NCBI RefSeq assembly: GCF_020217425.1
Contig: NZ_CP084090.1
Span: forward strand, 1,302,001 to 1,366,000
Source: Halomicrobium urmianum
Lineage (GTDB): Archaea > Halobacteriota > Halobacteria > Halobacteriales > Haloarculaceae
Length of the DNA: 64,000 nt
Direction of reading: 5' to 3'
Part shown: positions 8,749 through 16,538 of the stretch, piece after piece
How positions within the stretch are numbered: the first letter of the stretch is position 1
How the letters are laid out: each line of letters opens with the position of its first letter
Translations under genes and position numbers: made by a program
Notes under the pieces: generated by a model
What the model was told of the DNA's origin: nothing
The model's input: only the letters and a program-made list of their open reading frames with translations
The model's database searches: none

Positions 8749-8856
8749 CCGCGAGCGAAGTCCGTTCCTGCGTTTCCGTACCGATTCCGGGCCAGTTGCG
8801 GCCGTCTCCGTCGCATTTATGTGATTATGTATCAAACCCCACTGGCCGGAGCAAGT

Positions 8857-9156
8857 ATGTCAGAGCAAAGCACAGAGGACTTCCTGATCCTCCGGTCGCT
8901 GGATGACCCGATCACCGAGGAGGAACTACGAGCGGCGGGCGAGGAGTCGGGGGAGGCCCTGAAAGCACTCCGCGATGACGGGGTCGACATCGAGTGGGTC
9001 GAGTCGGAGGTACTCACCGACGAGGACGGACGGGTGACGGGGACGTTCTGCCACTACCGCGCCGAGGACGAGGACGCGATCCGGGAACACGCCGACCGGG
9101 CCGGCCTCCCCGCCACTCGCATCGACCGCCGCGGCGAGCCGCTGGACGGCGAGTGA
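8857..9156 (+). CDS. DUF4242 (SCO4226-like nickel-binding) family protein
   Basis: 99-aa ferredoxin-fold-like protein. Recognisable family features are EDFLILRSLDDPITEEELRA, GVDIEWVESEVLTDEDGRVT, GTFCHYRAEDEDAIREHADR and AGLPATRIDRR. The ATG at 8857 is used rather than the one at 8821, because an AT-rich promoter-like stretch lies between about 8815 and 8835 and the MSEQSTEDF start fits the family. Nickel binding is known for a Streptomyces homologue only; here it is inference. Confidence 0.8.
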   Translation: MSEQSTEDFLILRSLDDPITEEELRAAGEESGEALKALRDDGVDIEWVESEVLTDEDGRVTGTFCHYRAEDEDAIREHADRAGLPATRIDRRGEPLDGE

Positions 9157-9226
9157 CGCGGCGAGCGCCAGCCCACCACGAGCCGTCCGTGCCCGGTACG
9201 TGAGTGTCTGAGGACTGTCAGTAACG

Positions 9227-9481
9227 ATGTGGCGGTCGACGACGCGCTCAGGACAGGGTGATATCGAGGACCGGAGACAGCAGGTCGGACGGTTCACCTG
9301 GATCCTGAAGGCGGGGTTCGGGACGATCCTGGCCGCCTTCCCGCTGACCGCCGCCGGCAGCCTGCCGGCCAACCTTGACGGCGTCGCCAGCCCCGTCGAG
9401 GCGGTCCTGCTGCCGCTGATCTTCGTCGGCGTGGGACTGCTGCTGTTCGGACCGGCACGCACCTTCGCATCACGCACCTGA
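9227..9481 (+). CDS. Small two-helix membrane protein, unknown
   Basis: 84 aa with a charged N-terminus and two hydrophobic segments (about 27-48 and 60-78: WILKAGFGTILAAFPLTAAG and EAVLLPLIFVGVGLLLFGPA). I do not recognise a family. The composition and start fit a real haloarchaeal membrane protein, but there is no strong independent evidence. Confidence 0.5.
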   Translation: MWRSTTRSGQGDIEDRRQQVGRFTWILKAGFGTILAAFPLTAAGSLPANLDGVASPVEAVLLPLIFVGVGLLLFGPARTFASRT

Positions 9482-9566
9482 ACCTCGTCCGGCAACTGGC
9501 GATCGGGACGACTAGTGGTCGAGCAACGGCCAGGCACGTAGAACGGGGAGCCCGTCGGGAGTGCCG

Positions 9567-10649
9567 TCAGTACTCGCCCGTGGGCGCGACGTCGCCCTGG
9601 TCGATCGGATCGTCGAGGTCGCCCATGATGGCCTCCAGCATGTCCGTCACGGTGACCATGCCGACGACCTCGCCGTCCTCGATGACGAGCGCGAGCTCCT
9701 GGTTCTCAGCCTGGAACTGGTCGACGGCGTCGCTGACGTCGACGTCGGGCGAGAGGGTCATCGGCGGCGCGGCCAGCGCCGCGAAGTCGACGTCGCCTTC
9801 GGTCAGCGCCTCCCGCTGGCCGCCCAGAACCGGCGTGTAAACGATGCCCTCGAACTCGGTCAGCTCCTCGCCGATCAGCGGGTAGCGCGTGTGGGGGTTC
9901 TCGGCCATCCGCCGGAAGTTCTCCTCGGGGTCGACCGCCGTCGAGAGTGCGACGATCTCCTCCGACGGGAGCATCACCTCGCGGACGGGCTGTTCGCCGA
10001 CGGCCAGCGCGTTCAGCACCTCCTCGCGGCGCTCCTCGGAGACGTCGCCCTCCTCGAGGACCGACCCGACCCGGTTCCGGAGATCGGCGCGGGACTCGAT
10101 GACGTCCTCCTCGGTCTCCAGCCACGCGCCGGTCATCTCGACGCCCATCAGCCGCAGCGTCCACTTGGCGACGGCGTCGCCCAGCGTGATGACCGGCGAG
10201 ATCAGCCAGTGAAACCAGTACAGCGGCGTCGCACCGTACCGGCACACCGTCCGGGAGCGCTCGACGCCGAGGTACGTCGGCGTCTGCTCGCCGTGGGTCA
10301 GGTGGACGAGGTTGATCAGCAGGAAGGCCAGGATGCCGCCGGAGCCGATCGAGGCCAGCACCGTGTTCGCGAACAGCGGCTCGAAAATGGCTGCCAGCGC
10401 CGGTTCGGCCACGATACCGACCGCGATGCTGGAGGCCGTGATCCCGACCTGGCAGGTGGTGAGGTATATCTCCAGGTCCTGGGTCATCTCCCAGGCGCGC
10501 TCCAGCGCCCCGTCGGCGTCGCCGACGAACTCCGCCTCGGTGTACTGTCTGGCGCGAGTCAGCGCGAACTCGATGGCGACGAAGAAGGCGTTCGCCAGGA
10601 TGAGCCCCACGCCCGCTGCGATCCGTACCGCCACCTCGAGTGTGTTCAT
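9567..10649 (-). CDS. CNNM/hemolysin-like CBS-domain membrane protein
   Basis: 360 aa. Residues 1-190 are a DUF21/CNNM transmembrane domain (start MNTLEVAVRIAAGVGLILAN, with the CQVGITASSIAVGI region). Residues about 210-345 are a CBS pair including EVMLPSEEIVALS and VIEDGEVVGMVTVTDMLEAI. The C-terminal CorC_HlyC domain found in many relatives is absent. CNNM proteins are associated with Mg2+ efflux and its nucleotide-sensed control; that role is inferred here from the family. Confidence 0.88.
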   Translation of the reverse strand: MNTLEVAVRIAAGVGLILANAFFVAIEFALTRARQYTEAEFVGDADGALERAWEMTQDLEIYLTTCQVGITASSIAVGIVAEPALAAIFEPLFANTVLASIGSGGILAFLLINLVHLTHGEQTPTYLGVERSRTVCRYGATPLYWFHWLISPVITLGDAVAKWTLRLMGVEMTGAWLETEEDVIESRADLRNRVGSVLEEGDVSEERREEVLNALAVGEQPVREVMLPSEEIVALSTAVDPEENFRRMAENPHTRYPLIGEELTEFEGIVYTPVLGGQREALTEGDVDFAALAAPPMTLSPDVDVSDAVDQFQAENQELALVIEDGEVVGMVTVTDMLEAIMGDLDDPIDQGDVAPTGEY

Positions 10650-10710
10650 CGTACGGGGGTTGTCGGCGGACCGTCAAATGAGCGGCGGAACCTGTCGCTC
10701 GGCTCGGCGC

Positions 10711-10763
10711 TATAGCAGCAACTGAAACTGTCTACACAGAGTCACTGCGTCCAATTTCTACGT
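10711..10763 (+). repeat. Palindromic MITE-like element, copy 3 (central hairpin missing)
   Basis: The left arm TAGCAGCAACTGAAACTGTC and right arm GTCACTGCGTCCAATTTCTA match the arms of the 80-bp elements at 14988-15067 and 28043-28122, but the central palindrome of roughly 28 nt is absent. It has the same orientation as copy 2. It abuts the stop codon of the gene at 10763. Confidence 0.7.
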
Positions 10764-12037
10764 TAGTCGGCCGTGCCCCACTGCCACTGTGCCAGTTCGA
10801 ACTTCTCCTGAACGCGGTCGAGGGGCTCCTCGAGGGCGGCGCCGCTGGAGTGGGGATGCTCCCGGGCGAGCCGGTGGGCCCGCCGGAGCCAGTCCCGGGC
10901 GGCCTCGTAGCGGTCGGCGCTGTCGTCGTGGTCCTCGCCGAGGTCGTCGCCGGCGCGCTCGCACTCCTCGGCGGCCGCGACCAGCGCGTCGATGAGGTTG
11001 CCGACGACCCAGGCCAGCTGGAAGCGCAGCGCCTCGGGGTCGGGACCGACCGCACCGGCCCAGTCGGCGGCCAGCGCGGCCCGGTACCGGTCCAGCGCGT
11101 CCTCCCAGGCCGCGACGGCCTCGGCCGGGTCGTCGGTGTCGAGCCCGACGTGGCAGGCGTCCTCCGCCTCGTCGAACAGGTCGGCCGCGACCGCCTCCAG
11201 GTCGGCCGACAGGTCCTCGATCGTCCCGGCGAGGTCGCTGTCCGCGGAGGCGTCCGCCTCGCTGTCACCGAGCGCCTCGCGCGCGGCGTCGATCCGGTCG
11301 GCGGCCTCGACTGCGACCTCGAACGCCGCGTCGTAGTCACCGCTCGCCCTCGCCTTGCGGGCGTCCTCGAGCAGCTCGGCCACGCGGTCGGTCCAGGTGA
11401 CCACCTGCAGGTTCTCCAGTTCGTCCTCGATGGGCTCGATGGCTGCCTCCATCAGCTCGGTGGGCGCCGCGTCGTCGTGGGTCGCGCAGTGGTGGGCCTT
11501 CGAGAGGCGCATCTGAGCGCGCTGGACGTCGCCGGTCGGGTCCTCGCCCGCCCGGATCGTCTCGCGGGCCTCGGCCATGGCCTCGCGAGCGCCGGCCAGC
11601 GTCCCCTCGAGGTCGGCCCACGCGGACCCGACGCGAGAGACGTACGACGCCAGCGCCTCGGCCCGGTCGGCGTCGACCGGCGAGAACCGGACTGACTCGT
11701 CGGCCGTCCTGACGTGCAGCGTCGAGCTGAGCAGCCCGTCGCGCAGCTCGGCGCCGGTGACCGCCGCCAGCCGGTAGGTGATCTCCGGCGACTCGGGCTC
11801 GCCGCCCAGCAGGAAGTGGATACGCCGGTTCGTGGCCACGGCGTAGGCGTGGCTGCCGTCCTCGGGTTCGATAGTCGTCGTGCGATCGTCGGTAGCGTGC
11901 TCGATCCCCTCGGCGCTGGCCGCCGCGGCCTGGACGGCCTCACCCTCCGCGAGCAGCGGTGCCAGCCGGTCGGCGTCGACCTCCGCCGCCGTCGACCCGG
12001 AACCGAACGCGTTTGCGATGTCGACTCTGTTTAGCAT
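10763..12037 (-). CDS. PH-like domain protein with helical repeat region, unknown
   Basis: 424-aa acidic protein without signal or membrane segments. Residues about 20-150 look like a bacterial-type pleckstrin-homology domain (EGEAVQAAAASAEGI, YAVATNRRIHFLLGG, TYRLAAVTGAELRDGLLSST, LHVRTADESVRFSP). The remainder is Ala/Glu-rich amphipathic helices with TPR-like spacing (for example WEDALDRYRAALAADW and YEAARDWLRRAHRLA). No function can be assigned. Similar PH + helical proteins in haloarchaea are hypothetical. Confidence 0.78.
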   Translation of the reverse strand: MLNRVDIANAFGSGSTAAEVDADRLAPLLAEGEAVQAAAASAEGIEHATDDRTTTIEPEDGSHAYAVATNRRIHFLLGGEPESPEITYRLAAVTGAELRDGLLSSTLHVRTADESVRFSPVDADRAEALASYVSRVGSAWADLEGTLAGAREAMAEARETIRAGEDPTGDVQRAQMRLSKAHHCATHDDAAPTELMEAAIEPIEDELENLQVVTWTDRVAELLEDARKARASGDYDAAFEVAVEAADRIDAAREALGDSEADASADSDLAGTIEDLSADLEAVAADLFDEAEDACHVGLDTDDPAEAVAAWEDALDRYRAALAADWAGAVGPDPEALRFQLAWVVGNLIDALVAAAEECERAGDDLGEDHDDSADRYEAARDWLRRAHRLAREHPHSSGAALEEPLDRVQEKFELAQWQWGTAD

Positions 12038-12157
12038 GACCAGCCCCCGGTATCAATTGGCACACTGACTCAATTATAAGCTTCGATGAGGTCGAAACCA
12101 AGGCCCACGAGCTGCCCCGGAACCCTTTTGCCCCGCACTCGCCTATTTCGGTCTACG

Positions 12158-12604
12158 ATGGGCATCGGCGGCTCCGACATGTACCGACAGCAGATTCTCG
12201 ACCACTACAAGAACCCGCGCAACTCCGGGGAGCTGGAGGACCCCACCTTCACGCACATCGGGGAGAACCCCATGTGCGGCGACGAGATCGAGATGGACGT
12301 CCGCCTCGACGACGACGAGGAGACCATCGAGCGGGTGGCCTTCCGCGGCGACGGCTGCGCCATCTCGCAGGCCTCCGCCTCCATGCTCTCCAAGAAGCTC
12401 CACGGCATGAGCGTCGACGAGCTCGAGGAGCTGGACCGGGACGACGTCGTCGACATGCTCGGCGTCGACATCTCCCCCATGCGGATCAAGTGCGCGGTAC
12501 TGGCCGAGAAAGTGGCACAGGACGGCGCGGAGATCTACTTCGGCGAGAAGGACCTCGACAAGACATCGACAGAGGACGACGAAGAGACGCCCGACGAAGC
12601 GTAG
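12158..12604 (+). CDS. sufU: Fe-S cluster scaffold SufU (IscU/NifU-like)
   Basis: 148-aa zinc-dependent sulfur acceptor/scaffold of the SUF system. The three conserved cysteines are visible: NPMCGDEIEMDV, FRGDGCAISQASASMLS and RIKCAVLAEKV. The N-terminal MYRQQILDHYKNPRNSGEL is diagnostic. The start at 12158 is taken because it lies at archaeal promoter spacing; an internal ATG at 12179 is possible. It is followed by a strong terminator hairpin. Confidence 0.95.
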   Translation: MGIGGSDMYRQQILDHYKNPRNSGELEDPTFTHIGENPMCGDEIEMDVRLDDDEETIERVAFRGDGCAISQASASMLSKKLHGMSVDELEELDRDDVVDMLGVDISPMRIKCAVLAEKVAQDGAEIYFGEKDLDKTSTEDDEETPDEA

Positions 12605-12680
12605 CGGCTGTCTTCTGCGGTGCTGTCTCTGCGGTTCCAAGCATACCGCGAGCGAACGAAGTGAGCGAGCGGTTTCACCG

Positions 12681-12714
12681 CAAGCGCGCCGGAGGCGCGC
12701 TTGCGGGTGTTTTT
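12681..12714 (+). terminator. Terminator of sufU
   Basis: A perfect 10-bp stem CAAGCGCGCC/GGCGCGCTTG with a 3-nt loop is followed by a TTTTT run at 12710-12714 and another at about 12722-12726. It lies about 77 nt after the sufU stop. Confidence 0.65.
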
Positions 12715-12731
12715 CGCGCACGTTTTTGCAA

Positions 12732-12772
12732 GGGGGGTTCCCGCAGCGAGCGCAGCGAGCGAGGAACCCCCC
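12732..12772. repeat. Perfect 10-bp inverted repeat enclosing GCAGCGAGC units
   Basis: GGGGGGTTCC (12732-12741) and GGAACCCCCC (12763-12772) are exact complements. The loop holds GCAGCGAGCGCAGCGAGC, the mini-repeat class seen elsewhere in the window. It could act as a bidirectional terminator for the convergent sufU and pitA genes. Confidence 0.55.
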
Positions 12773-12790
12773 GCAGTAAAAAGGTGATAG

Positions 12791-12836
12791 GCCAGGAACA
12801 CGTGCCGCGGCTGGTCGGCCAGCACCTCGCAGCCCC
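12791..12836 (-). repeat. Intergenic duplicate of the 3' end of the PitA-like gene
   Basis: 46 nt identical at 45 positions to 12943-12988, which encodes the last codons (VLADQPRHVFLA) of the PitA-like gene. The same peptide would be encoded here, but the stop codon is not conserved (the copy reads on). The spacing between copies is 152 nt. Confidence 0.85.
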
Positions 12837-12938
12837 GACACCACCTTTTTTCCCGTCGGGTGCGCTCCTGGCGTCGCGCACCACTCGGGCAAAAACGTGG
12901 GCGAAAAAGCGGACACTCGCTTCGCTCGTGTCCGGACT

Positions 12939-14939
12939 CTATGCCAGGAACACGTGCCGCGGCTGGTCGGCCAGCACCTCGCGGCCCCACTCGACGGTCT
13001 CGCGGAACTCGTCGCTGCGGAAGAACGCCATGGCGTCCTCCTTCGAGTCCCACTGGCTGGCGATGAACATGTCGGTCTCGTCCTCGCGGTTGGCCAGCAG
13101 CGTGGTCTCGCGGTGGCCGTCCATCTCGGTGAGCATGCCGCCGACCTCGCGGAAGGTGTCGACGAACTCCTCGCGGTAGTCGGGCTCGACGGCGTAGAAC
13201 ATGCCCATAGTGCCGAAGCCGTCACCGGCGTCGGGGCGGCCGACGACCTCGGGGAGGTCGGTCAGGAACCCGGCGGCGGTGTCCGCGGCGTCCTGCGTCT
13301 CCCAGAGGCTGACCACGGCGGTCCGGTCGCCGTCGACGGCCCCGTAGACGGCAGTCTTGACGTGGGTGTCGTAGTGGTCGAAGTTCCCCCGGAGGTCGGT
13401 CACCTCCTCGAACAGGTCGTCCGGGTCGGCCTCGGAGTACAGCGCCAGCGCGTACACGTCCTCGCCGTGGGGCTGGCCGGCGTAGACGTCCTCCTCGGCG
13501 AGCTGCTCGCGGATAGCGTCGGCGTCGCGGTCGCCGGTCCCGGCGGCGTCACTGCCGTCTGGCGCGGCCGCGTCCCCGCCCGCGTCGTCCGCGGCCAGCG
13601 GCCCGCCGTAGCGCTCGTCGACACCGGGCAGGTCGCCGAGGAAGCCCGCGGCCGTCTCGGCGGCCTCCTTCGCGGTCCAGACGCTGACGGCAGCGGCCCG
13701 GCCGTCGCTGGCGCGGACGCCGGTCAGCACGTGGCGGTCGTAGTGGTCGAAGTTCTCGCGCAGGCCAGAGATCTCGTCGGCCAGCTCCTCGGCGTCGGCG
13801 TCGGAGTAGAAGACCAGCCCGTAGTCGCCGGGGTCGTAGTCGGCGCCGGGGCGGACGCCCAGCGTCGCGAGGCGCTCGGTGGCGTCGTCGACGTCCCGGA
13901 AGTCGCCGCCGCCGACCGGCGGACGGCCGCCGGAGGACGCCGAATCGTCGCCGTCGTCGTCCGCTTCGTCGCTGCCCTCGTCGGCGGCTCCGCCGTCGTC
14001 GCCGGCGGCCTCGCCGCCGTGGGGGTGGTCGCCCTCGGCGGCGGAGCCGGGGTGGGCGCCGCCCGCGTGGCCGGCGTCGGCGGCGTGGCCGTCCGCGGCG
14101 GTCGCGCCGGCGGTGGACGCCGCGGCCGGGGACGACCGCTCCTCGCCCTCACCGGTGGGCACGCGATCACCGGCCAGCACGGCCGGCAGGTCCTCGGGCG
14201 GGAAGCGCCGGCCCACGTAGAAGGGGCCGAACTCGGCGTACTTCGAGGAGGAGGGGTCGAACCGCATCCGCGTCAGCAGATCCTTGATGTCGGTCACGTC
14301 GTCGGCCCACAGCGTGATGCCCCACTCCCAGTCGTCCAGCCCGGTCGAGCCGGCGATCATCTGCTTGACCTTGCCGCCGTACTCGCGGCCGATCTCGCCG
14401 TGGCGCTTGATGTGCTCGGCCCGCTCCTCGAAGGGCAGGTCGTACCAGTTCTGGTCGGGCTGGCGGCGCTTGTCCATCGGGTAGAAGCAGACGAACTCCT
14501 CGTCCGGCACGTCCGGGTGGAGCCGGGCCTGGATGTACTGGGCCAGCCCGGAGTCCTCGTCGAGGTCGCCCTCGAAGTACTCCCGGGACTTCTCGGTGTA
14601 GCCCGACGCCTCCGTGACGGAGACGTAGGACTCCGTCCGTTCCGTGAAGCGGGCGAACTCGGTCCGCTCGAAGCGCCGCTCGGCGGCGTCCAGGTCGGCC
14701 ATCGTCGGCCGGAGGTGCAGGACCATGAGGTCGGCGTCGGCCCCGAGGACGGTGTAGACGGCCGACTGGCCCTCGTCCGCGTCCTCGACGGCCTCGTGGG
14801 ACCGCAGGTACTCGACGCCCTCTGCGAGGGCGCGTTCGCGCTCGCGGTCCGGGGCCGCCCGCCAGGCGTCCCAGTCGACGGACCGCAGGTCGTGGAGGAC
14901 GTACCAGCCTTCCTCCGTCTGCGGCGGCTCTCGTTGCAT
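12939..14939 (-). CDS. PitA-type heme protein: chlorite dismutase-like/HemQ domain, two repeated modules, ABM domain
   Basis: 666 aa. Residues 1-245 are a chlorite-dismutase/HemQ-family domain with the FYPMDKRRQPDQNWYDLPFE motif, the HGEIGREYGGKVKQMIAGS heme-pocket region and DWEWGITLWADD. HemQ decarboxylates coproheme in some bacteria; the haloarchaeal homologue PitA is a Cld-ABM fusion of unclear role. A disordered Ala/Gly/Asp/His-rich linker (about 250-325) follows. Two similar modules come next (about 340-420 and 460-540), each with the core NFDHYDxHV and a following V-S-[VL]-W-x5-A-x-TAAGFL pattern. The C-terminal ABM-like domain (about 560-666) ends VLADQPRHVFLA. The extra duplicated module makes it longer than a simple two-domain fusion. 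Confidence 0.88.
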   Translation of the reverse strand: MQREPPQTEEGWYVLHDLRSVDWDAWRAAPDRERERALAEGVEYLRSHEAVEDADEGQSAVYTVLGADADLMVLHLRPTMADLDAAERRFERTEFARFTERTESYVSVTEASGYTEKSREYFEGDLDEDSGLAQYIQARLHPDVPDEEFVCFYPMDKRRQPDQNWYDLPFEERAEHIKRHGEIGREYGGKVKQMIAGSTGLDDWEWGITLWADDVTDIKDLLTRMRFDPSSSKYAEFGPFYVGRRFPPEDLPAVLAGDRVPTGEGEERSSPAAASTAGATAADGHAADAGHAGGAHPGSAAEGDHPHGGEAAGDDGGAADEGSDEADDDGDDSASSGGRPPVGGGDFRDVDDATERLATLGVRPGADYDPGDYGLVFYSDADAEELADEISGLRENFDHYDRHVLTGVRASDGRAAAVSVWTAKEAAETAAGFLGDLPGVDERYGGPLAADDAGGDAAAPDGSDAAGTGDRDADAIREQLAEEDVYAGQPHGEDVYALALYSEADPDDLFEEVTDLRGNFDHYDTHVKTAVYGAVDGDRTAVVSLWETQDAADTAAGFLTDLPEVVGRPDAGDGFGTMGMFYAVEPDYREEFVDTFREVGGMLTEMDGHRETTLLANREDETDMFIASQWDSKEDAMAFFRSDEFRETVEWGREVLADQPRHVFLA

Positions 14940-14985
14940 GCGTTACCCTTGCGGACGCCGCGTTAGGAAAGTTGCCTTTCCGGGC

Positions 14986-15068
14986 TATAGTAGCAATCGA
15001 GCGCAGTGACACACTCGAGGGGTACCCGGGGTGCCCCTCGATGTGTGAATAGTTTCAATTTCTACTAT
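14986..15068 (-). repeat. Palindromic MITE-like element, copy 1
   Basis: 80-bp core at 14988-15067, bounded by TAGTAGCAAT and ATTTCTACTA, with the central palindrome CTCGAGGGGTACCCGGGGTG. Its reverse complement matches copy 2 (28043-28122) at 74 of 80 positions. It lies between the divergently placed 5' end of the PitA-like gene and the 3' end of the esterase-like gene. Confidence 0.85.
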
Positions 15069-15122
15069 CCGCGCTACAGCGGCCGGATCACGGAGACCGC
15101 GTAGCGATCGACGGGGTGCCCC

Positions 15123-16457
15123 TCAGACGCCCCAGGGGAAGGTGTCGGGCGCCTCCGTCCGGTAGGGCTCCATGTGCATCGGGTGCAGCGCCGAGGACTC
15201 CTGGACGTGGAGGTAGGCGTCGTAGCGCTCCGGCAGGTCCGTCGGGACGTAGTTGCCCAGCTCGCGCTTGGGGTGGTACACGACGCCGATGGCGCGGTGG
15301 CCGCGCTCGCGGGCCAGCGGTTCGGGGTCGTCGACGTCGTCGAACAGCAGGTAGGAGTCGCCGACGCCGGCGCGGTCGAAGACGTCCTCGTAGCTGGTGT
15401 CCTGCGCGCGCGGGACCGTCATCTCCTCCATCGGCGCGTCCCAGGCGTCGCCGGCGACGACGGAGCCGTGGTGGGTGCCGAAGCCCACGAGGAGGACGTC
15501 GTCCGCCCCGTGGCGCTCGCGGGCCAGCTGGCCGACGTTGAGCCGCCCGCGATCGACCATGTCCGTCGCCCGCGCGTCGCCGACGTGGGTGTTGTGCGCC
15601 CAGACGACGGCCGTGCCGTCGATCTCGGGCCGGTCCAGCAGGCGGTCGACCGTCTCCATCATGTGCTCGTCGCGGACGTTCCAGGACTCCTCGTCGGCCG
15701 AGACCATCGCACGGTAGTACGCCTCGGCGTTCTTCGCGACCAGCGCGTTCTGCTCGGCGTCGAACTCCGCCTCGGGGCCGTCGGCGTCGTAGCTCCGGGC
15801 CCGCTCCCGGACGTCCGTCAGCACGTCGAGCACCTCGGCCTCGCAGTTCTCGGGGACCAGTCGCGTCTCCCGGGCGTACTCGCGGGCGTCCTCGCCGTAG
15901 GGCTCGAAGCAGTGGTAGGCGTCCCGGGCGCGCTCGGCGCCCTCGAGGTCGACGCCCTCGAGGTAGTCGACGACGGCGTCCATCGACTCGAACAGGTTGT
16001 AGACGTCGATCCCGTAGAATCCGGTCTGGTCGCCGAGGTCCCGGCCATCGTTGTGCTCGCGGAGCCACTCGACGAACTCGGCGACCTCCCAGTTGGCCCA
16101 CATCCAGGTCGGCCAGCGGTCGAACTCGTGTAGGACCTCCCGCGTCTCGTCGGGCGCGTCGTCGTACCCCCGGACGTGGCGGTTGACGGCGAAGCAGTCG
16201 GTCCAGTCGCCCTCGACGCCGACGAACGCGACGTCGGTCTCGCGGATCAGCCGCGCGGTCAGCCGCGCCCGCCAGCGGTAGAACTCGCTCGTGCCGTGAG
16301 AGGCCTCGCCGATCAGGACGTACGACCGGTCCGCCGCGGCCTCGACGATCGGGTCGAGGTCGGCCGGCTCCGCCAGGCCCCGTGCGTTCCGCCGGACCGC
16401 GTCGACGGCCTCGTCCAGCCCCTCCTCGCGTCGGTTGCCGCGCTGGAGCGAACTCAT
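15123..16457 (-). CDS. Erythromycin esterase family protein
   Basis: 444 aa, normal for the family. The conserved catalytic-site stretches are visible: VLIGEASHGTSEFYRWRARL (Glu-x-x-His), VAFVGVEGDWTDCFAVNRHV, and VWAHNTHVGDARATDM with a later FGTHHGSVVAG. Family members hydrolyse the macrolide lactone ring, but archaeal homologues have no shown substrate and are unlikely to serve macrolide resistance. It is flanked by a repeat element downstream-side of pitA and by the TrmB gene. Confidence 0.9.
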   Translation of the reverse strand: MSSLQRGNRREEGLDEAVDAVRRNARGLAEPADLDPIVEAAADRSYVLIGEASHGTSEFYRWRARLTARLIRETDVAFVGVEGDWTDCFAVNRHVRGYDDAPDETREVLHEFDRWPTWMWANWEVAEFVEWLREHNDGRDLGDQTGFYGIDVYNLFESMDAVVDYLEGVDLEGAERARDAYHCFEPYGEDAREYARETRLVPENCEAEVLDVLTDVRERARSYDADGPEAEFDAEQNALVAKNAEAYYRAMVSADEESWNVRDEHMMETVDRLLDRPEIDGTAVVWAHNTHVGDARATDMVDRGRLNVGQLARERHGADDVLLVGFGTHHGSVVAGDAWDAPMEEMTVPRAQDTSYEDVFDRAGVGDSYLLFDDVDDPEPLARERGHRAIGVVYHPKRELGNYVPTDLPERYDAYLHVQESSALHPMHMEPYRTEAPDTFPWGV

Positions 16458-16538
16458 CGGTCGACGGTAGCCCGCTGCCCGACAAGAGGGCGCGGCAAGC
16501 TATGGCAAGTCGGGAGGCGGGTGGGCGGGAGGGGCGAA

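Larger units (their letters stand above)
12605..12938. other. Repeat-rich intergenic region sufU-pitA
   Basis: 334 nt with no supportable gene. It contains a GCGAGCGAACGAAGTGAGCGAG-type mini-repeat near 12649-12675, two strong hairpins, a 46-bp copy of the 3' end of the adjacent PitA-like gene, and several T/A-rich patches. An open frame runs through it on the minus strand but consists of these repeats. Confidence 0.7.

Noticed and set aside
7531-8835. 434-codon open frame antisense to sufS
   Set aside because: It mirrors the GC-rich third positions of sufS and shows no family resemblance; long antisense frames are expected at this GC content.
12535-13053. Minus-strand frame running from the PitA-like 3' end through the repeat region
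   Set aside because: It looks like two tails of the same protein only because of the 46-bp duplication; the rest is low-complexity repeat sequence.
12897-14966. 689-codon plus-strand frame opposite the PitA-like gene
   Set aside because: Composition is Val/Gly/Arg/Leu-rich with no domain; it is the complement of a well-supported gene.
15123-16457. Erythromycin esterase as an antibiotic-resistance gene
   Set aside because: The family assignment is good, but macrolides do not target archaeal ribosomes effectively and homologues are common in haloarchaea; resistance cannot be claimed.
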